A stretch of 64,000 nt of DNA from Streptomyces melanogenes (GCF_014649795.1 NZ_BMTS01000013.1:1-64000), one strand, 5' to 3'; counted from the first letter of the stretch, positions 8,328 through 17,009 are shown. Translations and numbers: made by a program. The notes: generated by a model not told the origin, from the letters alone.

Positions 8328-8540
8328 ATGACGGCGTCGTCCGCGAGGCACGAGACCCGGGCGCTGCTGCGCGCCCATCTGTCGGCCGCCAGCGGCTACC
8401 GGCACGTCACCCGGCACTGCCCCGTCTGTTCGCGCCTCCTGAGGCTCGCCATGGAGCCCTCCGAGCCCGACCCCCTCCTCGCCCTCCCCGAGGCCCTCCC
8501 GGAGGCCCTCCCCGAGGACGAAAGTCCCGCCGAGCGGTGA
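8328..8540 (+). CDS. Small conserved Streptomyces protein (DUF6274-like), 70 aa
   Basis: ATG 8328 follows an AGGAGG ribosome-binding site at 8316-8321. The product opens MTASSARHETRALLRAHLSA, has a CxxC-like pair HCPVCSRLLRLA at about residues 27-37, and ends in a proline/glutamate repeat (LPEALPEALPED). The ARHETRALLRAHL...RHCPVC pattern matches my memory of the DUF6274 family of short streptomycete proteins. The two cysteines and nearby histidines could bind a metal. No function is known. The LALPEALPEALPEDE repeat reflects a GAGGCCCTCC direct repeat in the DNA. Confidence 0.65.
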   Translation: MTASSARHETRALLRAHLSAASGYRHVTRHCPVCSRLLRLAMEPSEPDPLLALPEALPEALPEDESPAER

Positions 8541-8900
8541 CCAATGGCGGGTCTCCCGCGCCCCGGACGGTGGCAGGCTCTGTTCAGAGGACGCTCACGG
8601 CGGTGTGACGGGAGTCACCGAACAAGTTTTGGGAACCGGGGAACTTACGCCGTGCCTACAACCTCCCAATTTAATATGTGCAATTGCACCACCCCTCCAG
8701 GCCTCCGCGGCAAGCTCCGCGAAGCATCCCCAGACGGTCCGGACCGGCCCGGACCGGGGCATAGAAAAGACCGCGCTGGACCCGGCGGAGTCCAGCGCGG
8801 CCGATGACGACGGGCCCGTTGGGGCAGGCCTGGCGTCAGTGGAGCTATGGGGTGGGCGACCGGGGTGGGGGCCCCGGAATGCCCGTTATCGGGGTGTTGT
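8541..8900. other. Intergenic DNA between the 70-aa gene and bldC; terminator hairpin inside
   Basis: No gene is supported here. There is an unusually A/T-rich run around 8660-8695. A strong hairpin lies at 8771-8800, CCGCGCTGGAC facing GTCCAGCGCGG around an 8-base loop, about 100 bases beyond the bldC stop, which probably ends bldC transcripts. Confidence 0.6.
8771..8800 (-). terminator. Probable bldC terminator
   Basis: A perfect 11-bp stem (CCGCGCTGGAC/GTCCAGCGCGG) with an 8-base loop, downstream of bldC on its strand. No U-run follows, which is common in Streptomyces terminators. Confidence 0.65.
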
Positions 8901-9107
8901 TCAGGCCTCGCTACGCTGCTGCGGAATACCCGCCAGCAGCGCACGGACCTCTGCTTCGCGGTACCGGCGGTGCCCACCCAGCGTGCGGATGGACGTGAGC
9001 TTGCCCGCCTTCGCCCAGCGGGTGACCGTCTTCGGGTCCACGCGGAACATCGTGGCAACCTCAGCCGGGGTCAGCAGCGGCTCGGCATCAGGGGTGCGAG
9101 CGGTCAT
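8901..9107 (-). CDS. bldC: Developmental regulator BldC (MerR-like)
   Basis: The 68-residue protein is a single winged-helix domain of the MerR type: LLTPAEVATMFRVDPKTVTRWAKAGKLTSIRTLGGHRRYRE runs from about residue 11 to 51. Length and sequence fit BldC of S. coelicolor, which binds head-to-tail on direct repeats and controls the onset of development, holding back sporulation genes and affecting antibiotics. It has no effector-binding domain. The position beside hrpA and near valine dehydrogenase also fits. The leader (9108-9145) has a GAGGAGG site and a strong inverted repeat. ATG 9107 is the only good start. Confidence 0.96.
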   Translation of the reverse strand: MTARTPDAEPLLTPAEVATMFRVDPKTVTRWAKAGKLTSIRTLGGHRRYREAEVRALLAGIPQQRSEA

Positions 9108-9123
9108 GAGCGGCCTCCTCGGG

Positions 9124-9145
9124 AGAACCGAACCTTCTCGGTTCT
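9124..9145 (-). promoter_or_regulatory. Inverted repeat in the bldC leader
   Basis: AGAACCGA and TCGGTTCT form perfect 8-base arms around 6 bases, ending about 17 bases before the bldC start codon. It could be an operator or an RNA hairpin acting on translation; the sequence alone does not decide. Confidence 0.5.
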
Positions 9146-9648
9146 TTCCTCTAAATTCTGCACCTTGACCCGCGTTGCCCGAAATGGCGGACGCGAGCCG
9201 AGTCGGTTATAGGACGAACGGCTTGTCCTCGGCACTACAACTACACCATCTGTCCAGCCACGTCGGCCAAACCGATGGAATTGCCCTCCCAGGTGTTCAT
9301 CAGCGACGGAAGCCGATGGACCATGCCATAGCGGACAGTCACGCCACAGTGACGATCAGTCACAGAGCGATCAGGAGTCATCAGACCCCCCATAGCAGGC
9401 AATACCAAGCAATCCGCCCGTAGTTGGACGGAAGGAGCCCTCCCCGGACTCCTTGTCCTATTTTGGCACGAGGGTGGGGGATCGACGCAAGGGCCCAGTA
9501 AGTGCGGTCCGTCACGCTTGGGGCAAAGGCCCGGATCAGGACCTACGTCCCGACCACACGGCCGGAACGTCACTCAGCCGTACGAAGAGGCTCACCCGAA
9601 CGGGGCAGCGCGCGGCGCCTGCCGACGCCCCCTCAGTCCGACGGTCCC
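9146..9648. other. Long upstream region of bldC
   Basis: About 500 bases without a supported gene, noticeably less GC-rich than its surroundings. It holds phased pentamers GTCAC (9338-9342), GTGAC (9349-9353) and GTCAC (9359-9363), and three ATCAG motifs at 9355, 9370 and 9380. This is the likely promoter and control region of bldC. Confidence 0.5.
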
Positions 9649-10491
9649 TCAGTTCGCGAGCCGGCGCTCCCTGACGGCCCGCCAGCGCTCCGTGAAGCGC
9701 TCGTACGCCCTGGCCGCCCCCGCGCCGTCCCCGGCCCGCAGCGCGGCGATCCCCTCGGTCACGTCGGCCGCCGAGCGGTCCTCCTCCAGGCGCGCCGGCG
9801 GCAGCGCGTGCACCAGGCCCCCGTAGTCGAGCTCCACCAGCGAGCGCGGATGGAACTCCTCCAGCCAGCGCCCCACCTCGACCAGCCCCTCGGTCAGGGG
9901 CCCCTCGTCGATGTGGTCGCGCAGCGTCCGAAGCGCCCGCGCGAGGCGGCGCCGGGCCTGGACCATCGGGGTGCGGTAGCGCAGCACGGGTGCCGCGCCG
10001 CTCTCCGCGCGGACATACTCCCGCTCTTCGTCCGAAAAGACTGTGAACCAGCTCACAGGGACGTGCCAGACCGCCGTGAGGATCCACGGCCGGGCGTCCG
10101 GGTTCCGCTCCCGCCACCGCTCGTAGTCCGCCGCGGCCTGCCGGCGCACCACCGGCGGCAGCAGCGCGTCCAGCACCGGCTCGGGGAACTGGCCCGCCAG
10201 CTCCTCCAGCGCCTGCCAGCCGCGCAGCCGGGTCCGCCACGGGCAGACGCACACCACCCCGTCGAGCTGCGCCACGAACGCGTCCGCGCTCTCGTGGACC
10301 GGCACCGCCACCGGCGGCGTCGGCACCAGATCGGCCAGCGCGCGCCGGAGTTCGTCCTGGGCACCCGGGGTGCGGCCGCGCTCCGCGTAGCGGGCCCAAT
10401 GGCCGCGCTCCGGTTCGGGGAAGGCCGCCAGCGGCTCGTACACCCGGAGATAGGACGCGTACGGGACGATCACCGAGGACACCACCGCCAT
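9649..10491 (-). CDS. Conserved actinobacterial protein of unknown function, 280 aa
   Basis: The soluble protein begins MAVVSSVIVPYASYLRVYEP, which looks cytoplasmic with no signal peptide or membrane segment. It has a Trp/Arg-rich middle (VCPWRTRLRGWQALEELAGQF, WHVPVSWFTVF) and a helical, Arg-rich C-terminal half. A homologue sits at the same place between bldC and the valine dehydrogenase gene in S. coelicolor as I remember it, so it is conserved there, but I know of no assigned role. It is transcribed divergently from vdh. No catalytic motif is evident. Confidence 0.7.
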   Translation of the reverse strand: MAVVSSVIVPYASYLRVYEPLAAFPEPERGHWARYAERGRTPGAQDELRRALADLVPTPPVAVPVHESADAFVAQLDGVVCVCPWRTRLRGWQALEELAGQFPEPVLDALLPPVVRRQAAADYERWRERNPDARPWILTAVWHVPVSWFTVFSDEEREYVRAESGAAPVLRYRTPMVQARRRLARALRTLRDHIDEGPLTEGLVEVGRWLEEFHPRSLVELDYGGLVHALPPARLEEDRSAADVTEGIAALRAGDGAGAARAYERFTERWRAVRERRLAN

Positions 10492-10667
10492 GCGTCGAAT
10501 CGTCCCACGCGCGGGCGGGGCCGGAGGGTGATCCTGGGCACTGCGCCTGATCTACGGACGCGTAGGACTTACTCTGCTCCCAGCGCGGCCCCGGGCGGGC
10601 CGCGACGCGGCCCGCCCCACCCACAAGCGGGCCGTCAAACGCCGCTTCGTACTTGGGAGTCACCACC

Positions 10668-11771
10668 GTGACCGATGTGACCGGCGACGCTGTCAGCTCA
10701 GCAGACGTTCTGCACACCCTGTTCCGTTCGGACCAGGGCGGCCATGAACAGGTCGTGCTGTGCCAGGACCGCGCCTCGGGCCTCAAAGCCGTCATCGCCA
10801 TCCACTCCACCGCCCTGGGCCCGGCCCTCGGCGGAACGCGCTTCTACCCCTACGCGAGCGAGGCCGACGCCGTCGCCGACGCGCTCAACCTCTCCCGCGG
10901 CATGTCGTACAAGAACGCCATGGCCGGACTCGACCACGGCGGCGGCAAGGCCGTGATCATCGGTGACCCGGAGACCGTCAAGACGGAGGAACTCCTGCTC
11001 GCCTACGGGCGGATGGTGGCCTCGCTCGGCGGCCGTTACGTGACGGCGTGCGACGTCGGCACGTACGTGGCGGACATGGACGTCGTGGCGCGCGAGTGCC
11101 GGTGGACGACCGGCCGCTCCCCCGAGAACGGCGGCGCGGGCGACTCCTCCGTGCTCACCGCCTTCGGCGTCTTCCAGGGCATGCGGGCCAGCGCCCAGCA
11201 CCTGTGGGGCGACCCGACGCTGCGCGGCCGCAAGGTCGGCGTCGCGGGCGTCGGCAAGGTGGGCCACTACCTGGTGGAGCACCTGGTGGCGGACGGCGCC
11301 GAGGTCGTGATCACCGACGTGCGTGAGGAATCGGTACGCCGGATCCTCGACAAGCACCCGGGCAGCGTCACCGCGGTCACCGACACGGACGCGCTGATCC
11401 GGGTGGAGGGGCTGGACATCTACGCCCCCTGCGCGCTCGGCGGCGCTCTGAACGACGAGACCGTCCCGGTGCTCACCGCGAAGATCGTGTGCGGCGCGGC
11501 CAACAACCAGCTGGCGCACCCTGGTGTCGAGAAGGACCTCGCGGACCGCGCGATCCTCTACGCGCCCGACTACGTGGTCAACGCCGGTGGCGTGATCCAG
11601 GTGGCCGACGAGCTCCACGGCTTCGACTTCGACCGCTGCAAGGCGAAGGCCGCGAAGATCTTCGACACCACGCTGGCCATATTCGCACGTGCGAAGGAAG
11701 ACGGGATTCCGCCGGCCGCCGCGGCCGACCGGATCGCCGAGCAGCGCATGGCCGAGGCGCGCAAGCGCTGA
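10668..11771 (+). CDS. vdh: Valine (branched-chain amino acid) dehydrogenase
   Basis: The 367-residue enzyme of the Glu/Leu/Phe/Val dehydrogenase family deaminates valine and related amino acids to 2-oxo acids with NAD, feeding branched-chain precursors to fatty acids and polyketides. Motifs include LGPALGGTRFYPY (around 49-62), the catalytic lysine region GLDHGGGKAVIIGD (Lys94) with Lys82 in MSYKNAMAG, the Rossmann GVAGVGKVGHYLVEHL near 185-200, and CGAANNQLA. I chose GTG 10668, preceded by GGGAG at 10655-10659. A TACTCT -10-like box lies at 10570-10575. It is close to the published S. coelicolor Vdh in sequence. Confidence 0.95.
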   Translation: MTDVTGDAVSSADVLHTLFRSDQGGHEQVVLCQDRASGLKAVIAIHSTALGPALGGTRFYPYASEADAVADALNLSRGMSYKNAMAGLDHGGGKAVIIGDPETVKTEELLLAYGRMVASLGGRYVTACDVGTYVADMDVVARECRWTTGRSPENGGAGDSSVLTAFGVFQGMRASAQHLWGDPTLRGRKVGVAGVGKVGHYLVEHLVADGAEVVITDVREESVRRILDKHPGSVTAVTDTDALIRVEGLDIYAPCALGGALNDETVPVLTAKIVCGAANNQLAHPGVEKDLADRAILYAPDYVVNAGGVIQVADELHGFDFDRCKAKAAKIFDTTLAIFARAKEDGIPPAAAADRIAEQRMAEARKR

Positions 11772-11790
11772 CGCCCTCCGGCACCCGATC

Positions 11791-11826
11791 CGCCGACCGG
11801 CGAGAGAAGACTCACGCCGGTCGGCG
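11791..11826. terminator. Terminator after vdh
   Basis: CGCCGACCGGCG (11791-11802) and CGCCGGTCGGCG (11815-11826) form a 12-bp stem with a 12-base loop, 20 bases after the vdh stop. Confidence 0.75.
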
Positions 11827-12052
11827 GGTCGGACGCCAAGAAGAGGTTAAAATCGCGGTTGACCAGCGAGGAAGGGGCTCCTTGCGGGTTCTGCGAAGTG
11901 GCACGTCATGCGGGCGGCGTACCGTATGGCCGCGGAAGCAGGTACCGTTGAAGCCCTACGGACACGGTCTCTCCACGGAGAGCCCGTTCCGACTCATGAA
12001 CGCGTGTCAAGACTCTGGGGCCGTTGAGCCCCGTCACCGAGGGGGTCGAGCC
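11827..12052 (+). promoter_or_regulatory. Promoter and structured leader of the DUF3073 gene
   Basis: A TTGACC -35-like box lies near 11858. Further down are two short hairpins, CTCTCC/GGAGAG (11969-11982) and GGGGC/GCCCC (12017-12032), the second ending about 20 bases before the start codon. The leader may be some 150 bases long. No gene seen. Confidence 0.4.
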
Positions 12053-12319
12053 ATGGGGCGCGGCCGGGCAAAGGCCAAGCAGACCAAGGTCGCCCGCCAG
12101 CTGAAGTACAGCAGCGGCGGGACTGACCTGTCGCGTCTGGCCAACGAGCTGGGCGCATCGACTTCGCAGCCGATCTCGAATCAGCCGCCGAATGGCGAGC
12201 CGTTCGAGGACGACGACGAGGAAGACGACCCGTACGCCCGCTATGCGGAGCTGTACAACAGCGACGACGATGACGAGGACGAGGAGTCCGGTCCGTCGGC
12301 GCAGCGTCGCGGAGCTTGA
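12053..12319 (+). CDS. DUF3073 family protein
   Basis: The 88-residue protein opens with the basic, highly conserved MGRGRAKAKQTKVARQLKYS, then a short LSRLANELG segment, then a strongly acidic tail (EDDDEEDD, SDDDDEDEE). This charge split defines the actinobacterial DUF3073 family. The basic start suggests binding to nucleic acid or ribosome, but no function has been shown that I know of. ATG 12053 is directly preceded by a GGGGGTCGAGCC stretch that serves as a weak ribosome-binding site. It stands alone between vdh and the convergent purM. Confidence 0.9.
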   Translation: MGRGRAKAKQTKVARQLKYSSGGTDLSRLANELGASTSQPISNQPPNGEPFEDDDEEDDPYARYAELYNSDDDDEDEESGPSAQRRGA

Positions 12320-12385
12320 CGCGCGCACGTCTTCATAAGCCTTCGGGTATCGCAGCGATCGTTTTCGCTGCTCACAGCACCACCG

Positions 12386-12417
12386 ACCCGGTCCGGGGCC
12401 TCAGCCCCGGACCGGGT
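12386..12417. terminator. Bidirectional terminator between DUF3073 gene and purM
   Basis: ACCCGGTCCGGGGC and its exact complement make a 14-bp stem around CTCA, between convergent genes, followed by TCTGT. Confidence 0.9.
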
Positions 12418-12437
12418 TCTGTGCTGTCCGCGGGGAC

Positions 12438-13505
12438 CTACTTCGCGTAGTCCCCGGTGAGCTCGGCGCCGGTCGTACGGTCGCCCCGCTCGGTGATCCG
12501 GCCCGCGACCCAGGCGTCCACGCCCCGGTCCGCCAGCGTCGTCAGCGCCACGTCCACCGAGCCCTCGGGGACGATCGCGATCATGCCGACGCCCATGTTC
12601 AGCGTCTTCTCCAGCTCCAGCCGCTCGACCTGGCCGACCGTGCCCACCAGGTCGAAGACCGCGCCCGGCGCCCAGGTCGAGCGGTCGACCGTGGCGTGCA
12701 GGTGGTCCGGGATGACCCGGGCCAGGTTGTTGGCGAGGCCGCCGCCGGTGACATGGCTGAAACCGTGTACCTCGGTGGTACGGGTCAGGGCCAGGCAGTC
12801 GAGCGAGTAGATCTTGGTCGGCTCCAGGAGCTCCTCGCCCAGGGTCCGCCCGAACTCCTCGACCTGCTGCTCCAGCTTCATCTTCGCCCGGTCGAAGAGC
12901 ACGTGCCGGACGAGTGAGTACCCGTTCGAGTGAAGTCCGGACGACGCCATGGCGATGACGACGTCACCCGTGCGGATGCGATCCGCGCCGAGCAGCTGGT
13001 CGTACTCGACGACGCCCGTACCGGCCCCGGCCACGTCGAAGTCGTCCGGGCCGAGCAGGCCCGGGTGTTCGGCGGTCTCGCCGCCGACCAGGGCGCAGCC
13101 CGCGAGGACACAGCCCTCGGCGATGCCCTTCACGATGGCGGCGACCCGCTCGGGGTGCACCTTGCCGACGCAGATGTAGTCGGTCATGAACAGCGGTTCG
13201 GCGCCGCACACGACGAGGTCGTCGACGACCATGCCGACGAGGTCGTGGCCGATCGTGTCGTACACGCCGAGGCGGCGGGCGAGGTCGACCTTCGTGCCGA
13301 CGCCGTCGGTCGCGGAGGCGAGCAGCGGGCGCTCGTAGCGCTTGAGGGCGGAGGCGTCGAAGAGACCGGCGAAACCGCCGAGGCCACCGAGCACCTCGGG
13401 GCGCTTGGTCTTCTTCACCCACTCCTTCATCAGCTCGACGGCGCGGTCGCCCGCCTCGATGTCGACGCCCGCGGCTGCGTAGCTGGCACCAGTGGTCTCA
13501 GACAT
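12438..13505 (-). CDS. purM: Phosphoribosylformylglycinamidine cyclo-ligase (AIR synthetase)
   Basis: PurM closes the imidazole ring of FGAM with ATP to give AIR, the fifth step of purine synthesis. The 355 residues match the family length. The N-terminal YAAAGVDIEAGDRAVELMK, the glycine-rich GGFAGLFD and ATDGVGTKVDLA stretches, and GGETAEHPG with ASSGLHSNGYSLVR are standard PurM signatures around the ATP and substrate sites. It lies 45 bases downstream of purF on the same strand, so the two form a purF-purM operon ending at the hairpin at 12386. ATG 13505. Confidence 0.97.
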   Translation of the reverse strand: MSETTGASYAAAGVDIEAGDRAVELMKEWVKKTKRPEVLGGLGGFAGLFDASALKRYERPLLASATDGVGTKVDLARRLGVYDTIGHDLVGMVVDDLVVCGAEPLFMTDYICVGKVHPERVAAIVKGIAEGCVLAGCALVGGETAEHPGLLGPDDFDVAGAGTGVVEYDQLLGADRIRTGDVVIAMASSGLHSNGYSLVRHVLFDRAKMKLEQQVEEFGRTLGEELLEPTKIYSLDCLALTRTTEVHGFSHVTGGGLANNLARVIPDHLHATVDRSTWAPGAVFDLVGTVGQVERLELEKTLNMGVGMIAIVPEGSVDVALTTLADRGVDAWVAGRITERGDRTTGAELTGDYAK

Positions 13506-13550
13506 GACAGTGAGAACTTTCGTGTCGTACTGCAGGGTTCGTGCGGGCGC

Positions 13551-15077
13551 CTACGGGCGGCGCAGCGCGTCGGCCGCGGCCGTGGCGGCGGGGCCGGCCG
13601 CGAGCTCGGTCTCCAGGAGCTGCTTGCCGAGCAGCTCGGGGTCCGGGAGCTCCATCGGGTAGACCCCGTCGAAGCAGGCGCGGCAGAGGTTGTCCTTGGG
13701 GATGGTGGTCGACTCGATCATCGCGTCGGTCGAGATGTACGACAGCGAGTCGGCGCCGAGCGACGTGCCGATCTCCTCGATCGTCATGCCGTTGGCGATC
13801 AGCTCGGCGCGGGTCGCGAAGTCGATGCCGAAGAAGCACGGCCACTTGACCGGCGGGGACGAGATCCGGATGTGGACCTCGGCGGCCCCGGCCTCGCGGA
13901 GCATCTTCACCAGCGCGCGCTGGGTGTTGCCGCGGACGATCGAGTCGTCCACGACCACCAGGCGCTTGCCCCGGATGACTTCCTTCAGCGGGTTCAGCTT
14001 CAGACGGATGCCGAGCTGGCGGATGGTCTGCGAGGGCTGGATGAAGGTCCGGCCGACGTAGGCGTTCTTGACCAGGCCCGAGCCGTACGGAATGCCGCTG
14101 GCCTCCGCGTAGCCGATGGCGGCAGGGGTGCCGGACTCCGGAGTCGCTATCACCAGGTCGGCCTCGACAGGCGCTTCCTTGGCGAGTTTCCGCCCCATCT
14201 CGACGCGCGAGAGGTACACGTTGCGACCGGCGATGTCGGTGTCGGGACGCGCCAGGTACACGTACTCGAAGACACAGCCCTTGGGCTTCGCTTCCGCAAA
14301 TCTCGACGTGCGCAGACCGTTCTCGTCGATGGCGACGAGCTCGCCCGGCTCGATCTCGCGGACGAAGCTGGCGCCGCAGATGTCGAGGGCGGCGGTCTCG
14401 GACGCGACCACCCAGCCGCGCTCCAGGCGGCCGATGACCAGCGGGCGGATGCCCTGCGGGTCACGGGCGCAGTAGAGCGTCTGCTCGTCCATGAAGACCA
14501 GCGAGAACGCGCCCTGCACCTGGGGAAGGACCTTGGCGGCCGCCTCCTCCACGGTGAGCGGCTTGCCGTCGTCGTCGGTCTGCCCCGCGAGCAGGGCGGT
14601 GACGAGGTCGGTGTCGTTGGTGGCGGCGACCTGGGTCGCGCGACCGTTCTCCTTCGGCAGCTCGGCGACCATCGCCGCGAGCTGCGCGGTGTTCACCAGG
14701 TTGCCGTTGTGGCCGAGCGCGATCGAGCCGTGGGCGGTCGCCCGGAACGTCGGCTGCGCGTTCTCCCACACGGAGGCACCCGTGGTCGAGTAGCGGGCGT
14801 GACCGACCGCGATATGACCCTGGAGGGAGCCGAGAGAGGTCTCGTCGAAGACCTGGGAGACAAGCCCCATGTCCTTGAAGACGAGGATCTGGGAGCCGTT
14901 GCTGACCGCGATTCCCGCGGATTCCTGGCCCCGATGCTGGAGGGCGTAAAGCCCGAAGTAAGTGAGCTTGGCGACCTCTTCACCCGGAGCCCAGACGCCG
15001 AAGACGCCGCAAGCGTCCTGGGGGCCTTTCTCGCCGGGGAGCAGATCATGATTGAGTCGACCGTCACCACGTGGCAC
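13551..15077 (-). CDS. purF: Amidophosphoribosyltransferase
   Basis: PurF makes phosphoribosylamine from PRPP and glutamine, the committed step. The start is GTG 15077 (VPRGDGRLNHDLLPGEKGPQ); a longer frame continues upstream but only this start gives the family's short propeptide. The N-terminal nucleophile cysteine is in DACGVFGVW (Cys23), exposed after propeptide removal as in B. subtilis PurF. The glutaminase loops HRGQESAG and GHARYSTTG follow, and the PRPP-binding VVVDDSIVRGNT lies near residue 365. Cysteines near the C-terminus (CFFG, CRACFDG) agree with the iron-sulfur type. First gene of the purF-purM unit. 508 residues. Confidence 0.97.
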   Translation of the reverse strand: MPRGDGRLNHDLLPGEKGPQDACGVFGVWAPGEEVAKLTYFGLYALQHRGQESAGIAVSNGSQILVFKDMGLVSQVFDETSLGSLQGHIAVGHARYSTTGASVWENAQPTFRATAHGSIALGHNGNLVNTAQLAAMVAELPKENGRATQVAATNDTDLVTALLAGQTDDDGKPLTVEEAAAKVLPQVQGAFSLVFMDEQTLYCARDPQGIRPLVIGRLERGWVVASETAALDICGASFVREIEPGELVAIDENGLRTSRFAEAKPKGCVFEYVYLARPDTDIAGRNVYLSRVEMGRKLAKEAPVEADLVIATPESGTPAAIGYAEASGIPYGSGLVKNAYVGRTFIQPSQTIRQLGIRLKLNPLKEVIRGKRLVVVDDSIVRGNTQRALVKMLREAGAAEVHIRISSPPVKWPCFFGIDFATRAELIANGMTIEEIGTSLGADSLSYISTDAMIESTTIPKDNLCRACFDGVYPMELPDPELLGKQLLETELAAGPAATAAADALRRP

Positions 15078-15317
15078 GCCACCGAGTGTAGGCGAGATCG
15101 ACCACTGGTCCGAATTGGGGATACGGACGAGGCGGGGGTGGTGGGCGGTTTGTGGCATCTGCCGGACGGGGTGGAGCAGGGCTTTTCCCGCCAGGGCGGG
15201 AAAAGGCCGGGGAAGGGCCCGGTCGGGAAATGTGACGGACGTCGCGCGGGGCCCGGCGGGAACCCGGCAGGAAGTCACCTGACGTAGCCATATGACCACC
15301 TCGGCCGGGCCGCGTTT

Positions 15318-16100
15318 TCAGCGGGAAAGCACCGGCAGGAGTGCGGAGAGGTCCGCCCGCTCCCCGCTCGCCGAAACCCGCCCCCCGTCCCGCTCGTCCG
15401 CCCACGCCCGGCGCCCGGCGGCGAGCCGGAGCCAGGTGAGCGGGTCGGTCTCCACGACGTTCGGGGGCGTGCCGCGGGTGTGCTTGGGGCCCTCGACGCA
15501 CTGGACCACGGCGTACGGCGGGATCCGGACCTCGACCGAGCCGCCCGGCGCCTTCACCGCGAGCGCGTCGGCGAGCAGCCGGGTGCAGGCGGCGAGCGCC
15601 TGGCGGTCGTACGGGATGTCGAGGCCCGGCACGGCGTCGTTCAGGTCGTCGGTGTGGACGCAGAGCTCGACGGTACGGGTGACCAGGTAGTCGGCGAGCG
15701 TCATGGTGCCGAGGACGGTCCTGACGAGCCGGGTGTCCTCGGCGTCCGGGAGCAGCCGCTCGGTGCGGGTGGCTACGTCGGCGTAGAGGGCGGCGAGGTC
15801 GGGGCGGGTGGTCTCGGCACCGGCGCCTGTGGCGGTGGCGAACGGCCACTGCGGCAGGGTGACCTCCGGGCGGCCGGGGGTGGGCGCGGGCTCGGCCAGG
15901 TTCCGGGCGACGACGTCCACGGCCCGCGCCAGGTGCGCGGCGAGGTCGTACACGGTCCAGCCCGCCAGCCGGGTCGGCCGCCCCAGCACATCGGGCGCGA
16001 GCCGCGCGACGGCTTCGCGTACGTGCGTGAACTGGGCGAGGACGGCGGTGCGGGTCTTCGCCGGGTCGTAGCTGCGGGAGCGCTTCTTGGCGGGAGGCAT
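15318..16100 (-). CDS. Maleylpyruvate isomerase-like / sterol-carrier family protein
   Basis: The 260-residue protein has an N-terminal four-helix DinB/MDMPI-like domain: TRLAGWTVYDLAAHLARAVDVVARNL at about 40-66 carries the conserved W.V.D...HL metal-site region. RTVELCVHTDDLN near 140-155 supplies the second histidine. The C-terminal 80 residues resemble the short sterol-carrier-like domain that follows it in many actinobacterial proteins. Relatives use mycothiol or bind metal in thiol-dependent isomerisations, but this member's substrate is unknown. The N-terminus is basic (PPAKKRSRSYDP). It is not coupled to purF and ends in the family A repeat region. ATG 16100. Confidence 0.75.
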   Translation of the reverse strand: MPPAKKRSRSYDPAKTRTAVLAQFTHVREAVARLAPDVLGRPTRLAGWTVYDLAAHLARAVDVVARNLAEPAPTPGRPEVTLPQWPFATATGAGAETTRPDLAALYADVATRTERLLPDAEDTRLVRTVLGTMTLADYLVTRTVELCVHTDDLNDAVPGLDIPYDRQALAACTRLLADALAVKAPGGSVEVRIPPYAVVQCVEGPKHTRGTPPNVVETDPLTWLRLAAGRRAWADERDGGRVSASGERADLSALLPVLSR

Positions 16101-16124
16101 GCCCTGGAGCGTAGGCGGTGTGGT

Positions 16125-16325
16125 CGTCTGCGGGCCGGTGGTGGGCTGAGCGCGCAGTTCCCCGCGCCCCTAAAGCGTCGGTCGTCTGCGGGCCGTCCCC
16201 AACTGGTCGCGCAGTTCCCCGCGCCCCTTAGATGCCGCTGCGCGGCAATCCCCGGGGCGGCCCGAAGGGGTGCTCTTAGGGGCGCGGGGAACTGCGCGAC
16301 CAGCCCACCACCGGCCCGCAGACGC
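16125..16325. repeat. Family A dispersed repeat, locus 1 (three arms)
   Basis: Two tandem arms reading CGCGCAGTTCCCCGCGCCCC (at about 16150 and 16209) and one inverted arm GGGGCGCGGGGAACTGCGCG at about 16279. The last two enclose a GCCGC...GCGGC hairpin. This fills most of the 235-base gap between the tetR stop (16336) and the sterol-carrier gene start (16100). Confidence 0.85.
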
Positions 16326-16335
16326 GCTACCGGCG

Positions 16336-16989
16336 CTACCGCCTCGTCGCGTAGTCGCCCAGACCATGCTCGACCAGGTCGAACGCCCGGGCACCCAGAC
16401 GCGCGGCGTCCGGGGCGATGGAATCCACCGGTTCGCCGAGCAGCAGCCGGCGGTGGTTCTCGCTGACCAGCGTCGCCCGCGTGCCCATCAGTTGGGCCGC
16501 CGCGACCCGGGCCATCAGCAGATCCCCGGTCTCCTCGGCCAGCACCTCCGCGACCAGCTCGGAGCTGCGGACGAGGGCGGCGTGGGCGCGGGTGAGCAGG
16601 ACCGGGGTGTCCATGATCAGCCGGGTCAGCTGGATCACCAGGGGCTCGCCGTCGAGCCCGATGGAGGCGTCGCGCTCCTCCACGGCCGTCAGATAGTGGC
16701 GGCGCACGGCGGCGACAGCGGACTCCCCGGGGGCCCGGTCGCGTACCGCCTTGGCGACGTCGTCGGTGTGCTCCTCGAGCGGCCGGAGGACCAACTCCTC
16801 CTTGGTGGCGAAGTGGTTGAAGACGGTCATCTTCGACACCTCGGCCGCCTCGGCGATCTCGGCGACCGAGACCTTGTCGAAGCCGCGCTCGGCGAAGAGC
16901 TCCAGCGCGGTGGCCATCAGCCGCCGCCGGGTCTGGAACTTCTTGCGCTCGCGCAGCCCCATACGAGCCAGTGCCACCTCGTTCGCCAT
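16336..16989 (-). CDS. TetR family transcriptional regulator
   Basis: The 217-residue protein has an N-terminal TetR helix-turn-helix: RRRLMATALELFAERGFDKVSVAEIAEAAEVSKMTVFNHFATKEEL spans about residues 20-65. The C-terminal ligand domain is helical and unassigned. It is transcribed away from the DHA2-type MFS gene at 17150, the standard arrangement in which the regulator represses itself and the pump. The 160-base spacer holds paired CATGTAC/GTACATG arms and two GGATGAA repeats that may be the operator. A TACAGT box close to ATG 16989 suggests a leaderless or very short-leader transcript. Confidence 0.92.
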   Translation of the reverse strand: MANEVALARMGLRERKKFQTRRRLMATALELFAERGFDKVSVAEIAEAAEVSKMTVFNHFATKEELVLRPLEEHTDDVAKAVRDRAPGESAVAAVRRHYLTAVEERDASIGLDGEPLVIQLTRLIMDTPVLLTRAHAALVRSSELVAEVLAEETGDLLMARVAAAQLMGTRATLVSENHRRLLLGEPVDSIAPDAARLGARAFDLVEHGLGDYATRR

Positions 16990-17009
16990 GGCCCCACTGT
17001 AGCAGCGTG

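Noticed and set aside
4052..8329. A 1425-codon open frame on the minus strand opposite hrpA
   Set aside because: It is the GC-bias shadow of hrpA: Arg/Leu/Val/Asp-rich repetitive translation, no domain, and it crosses a tRNA gene.
8605..9168. Possible plus-strand gene overlapping bldC from the opposite strand
   Set aside because: It overlaps bldC antisense, has poor codon bias before 8800 and passes through the bldC terminator and the A/T-rich run.
9502..10671. Long plus-strand frame opposite the 280-residue gene
   Set aside because: Codon bias, sensible composition and start site all favour the minus-strand gene at 9649-10491.
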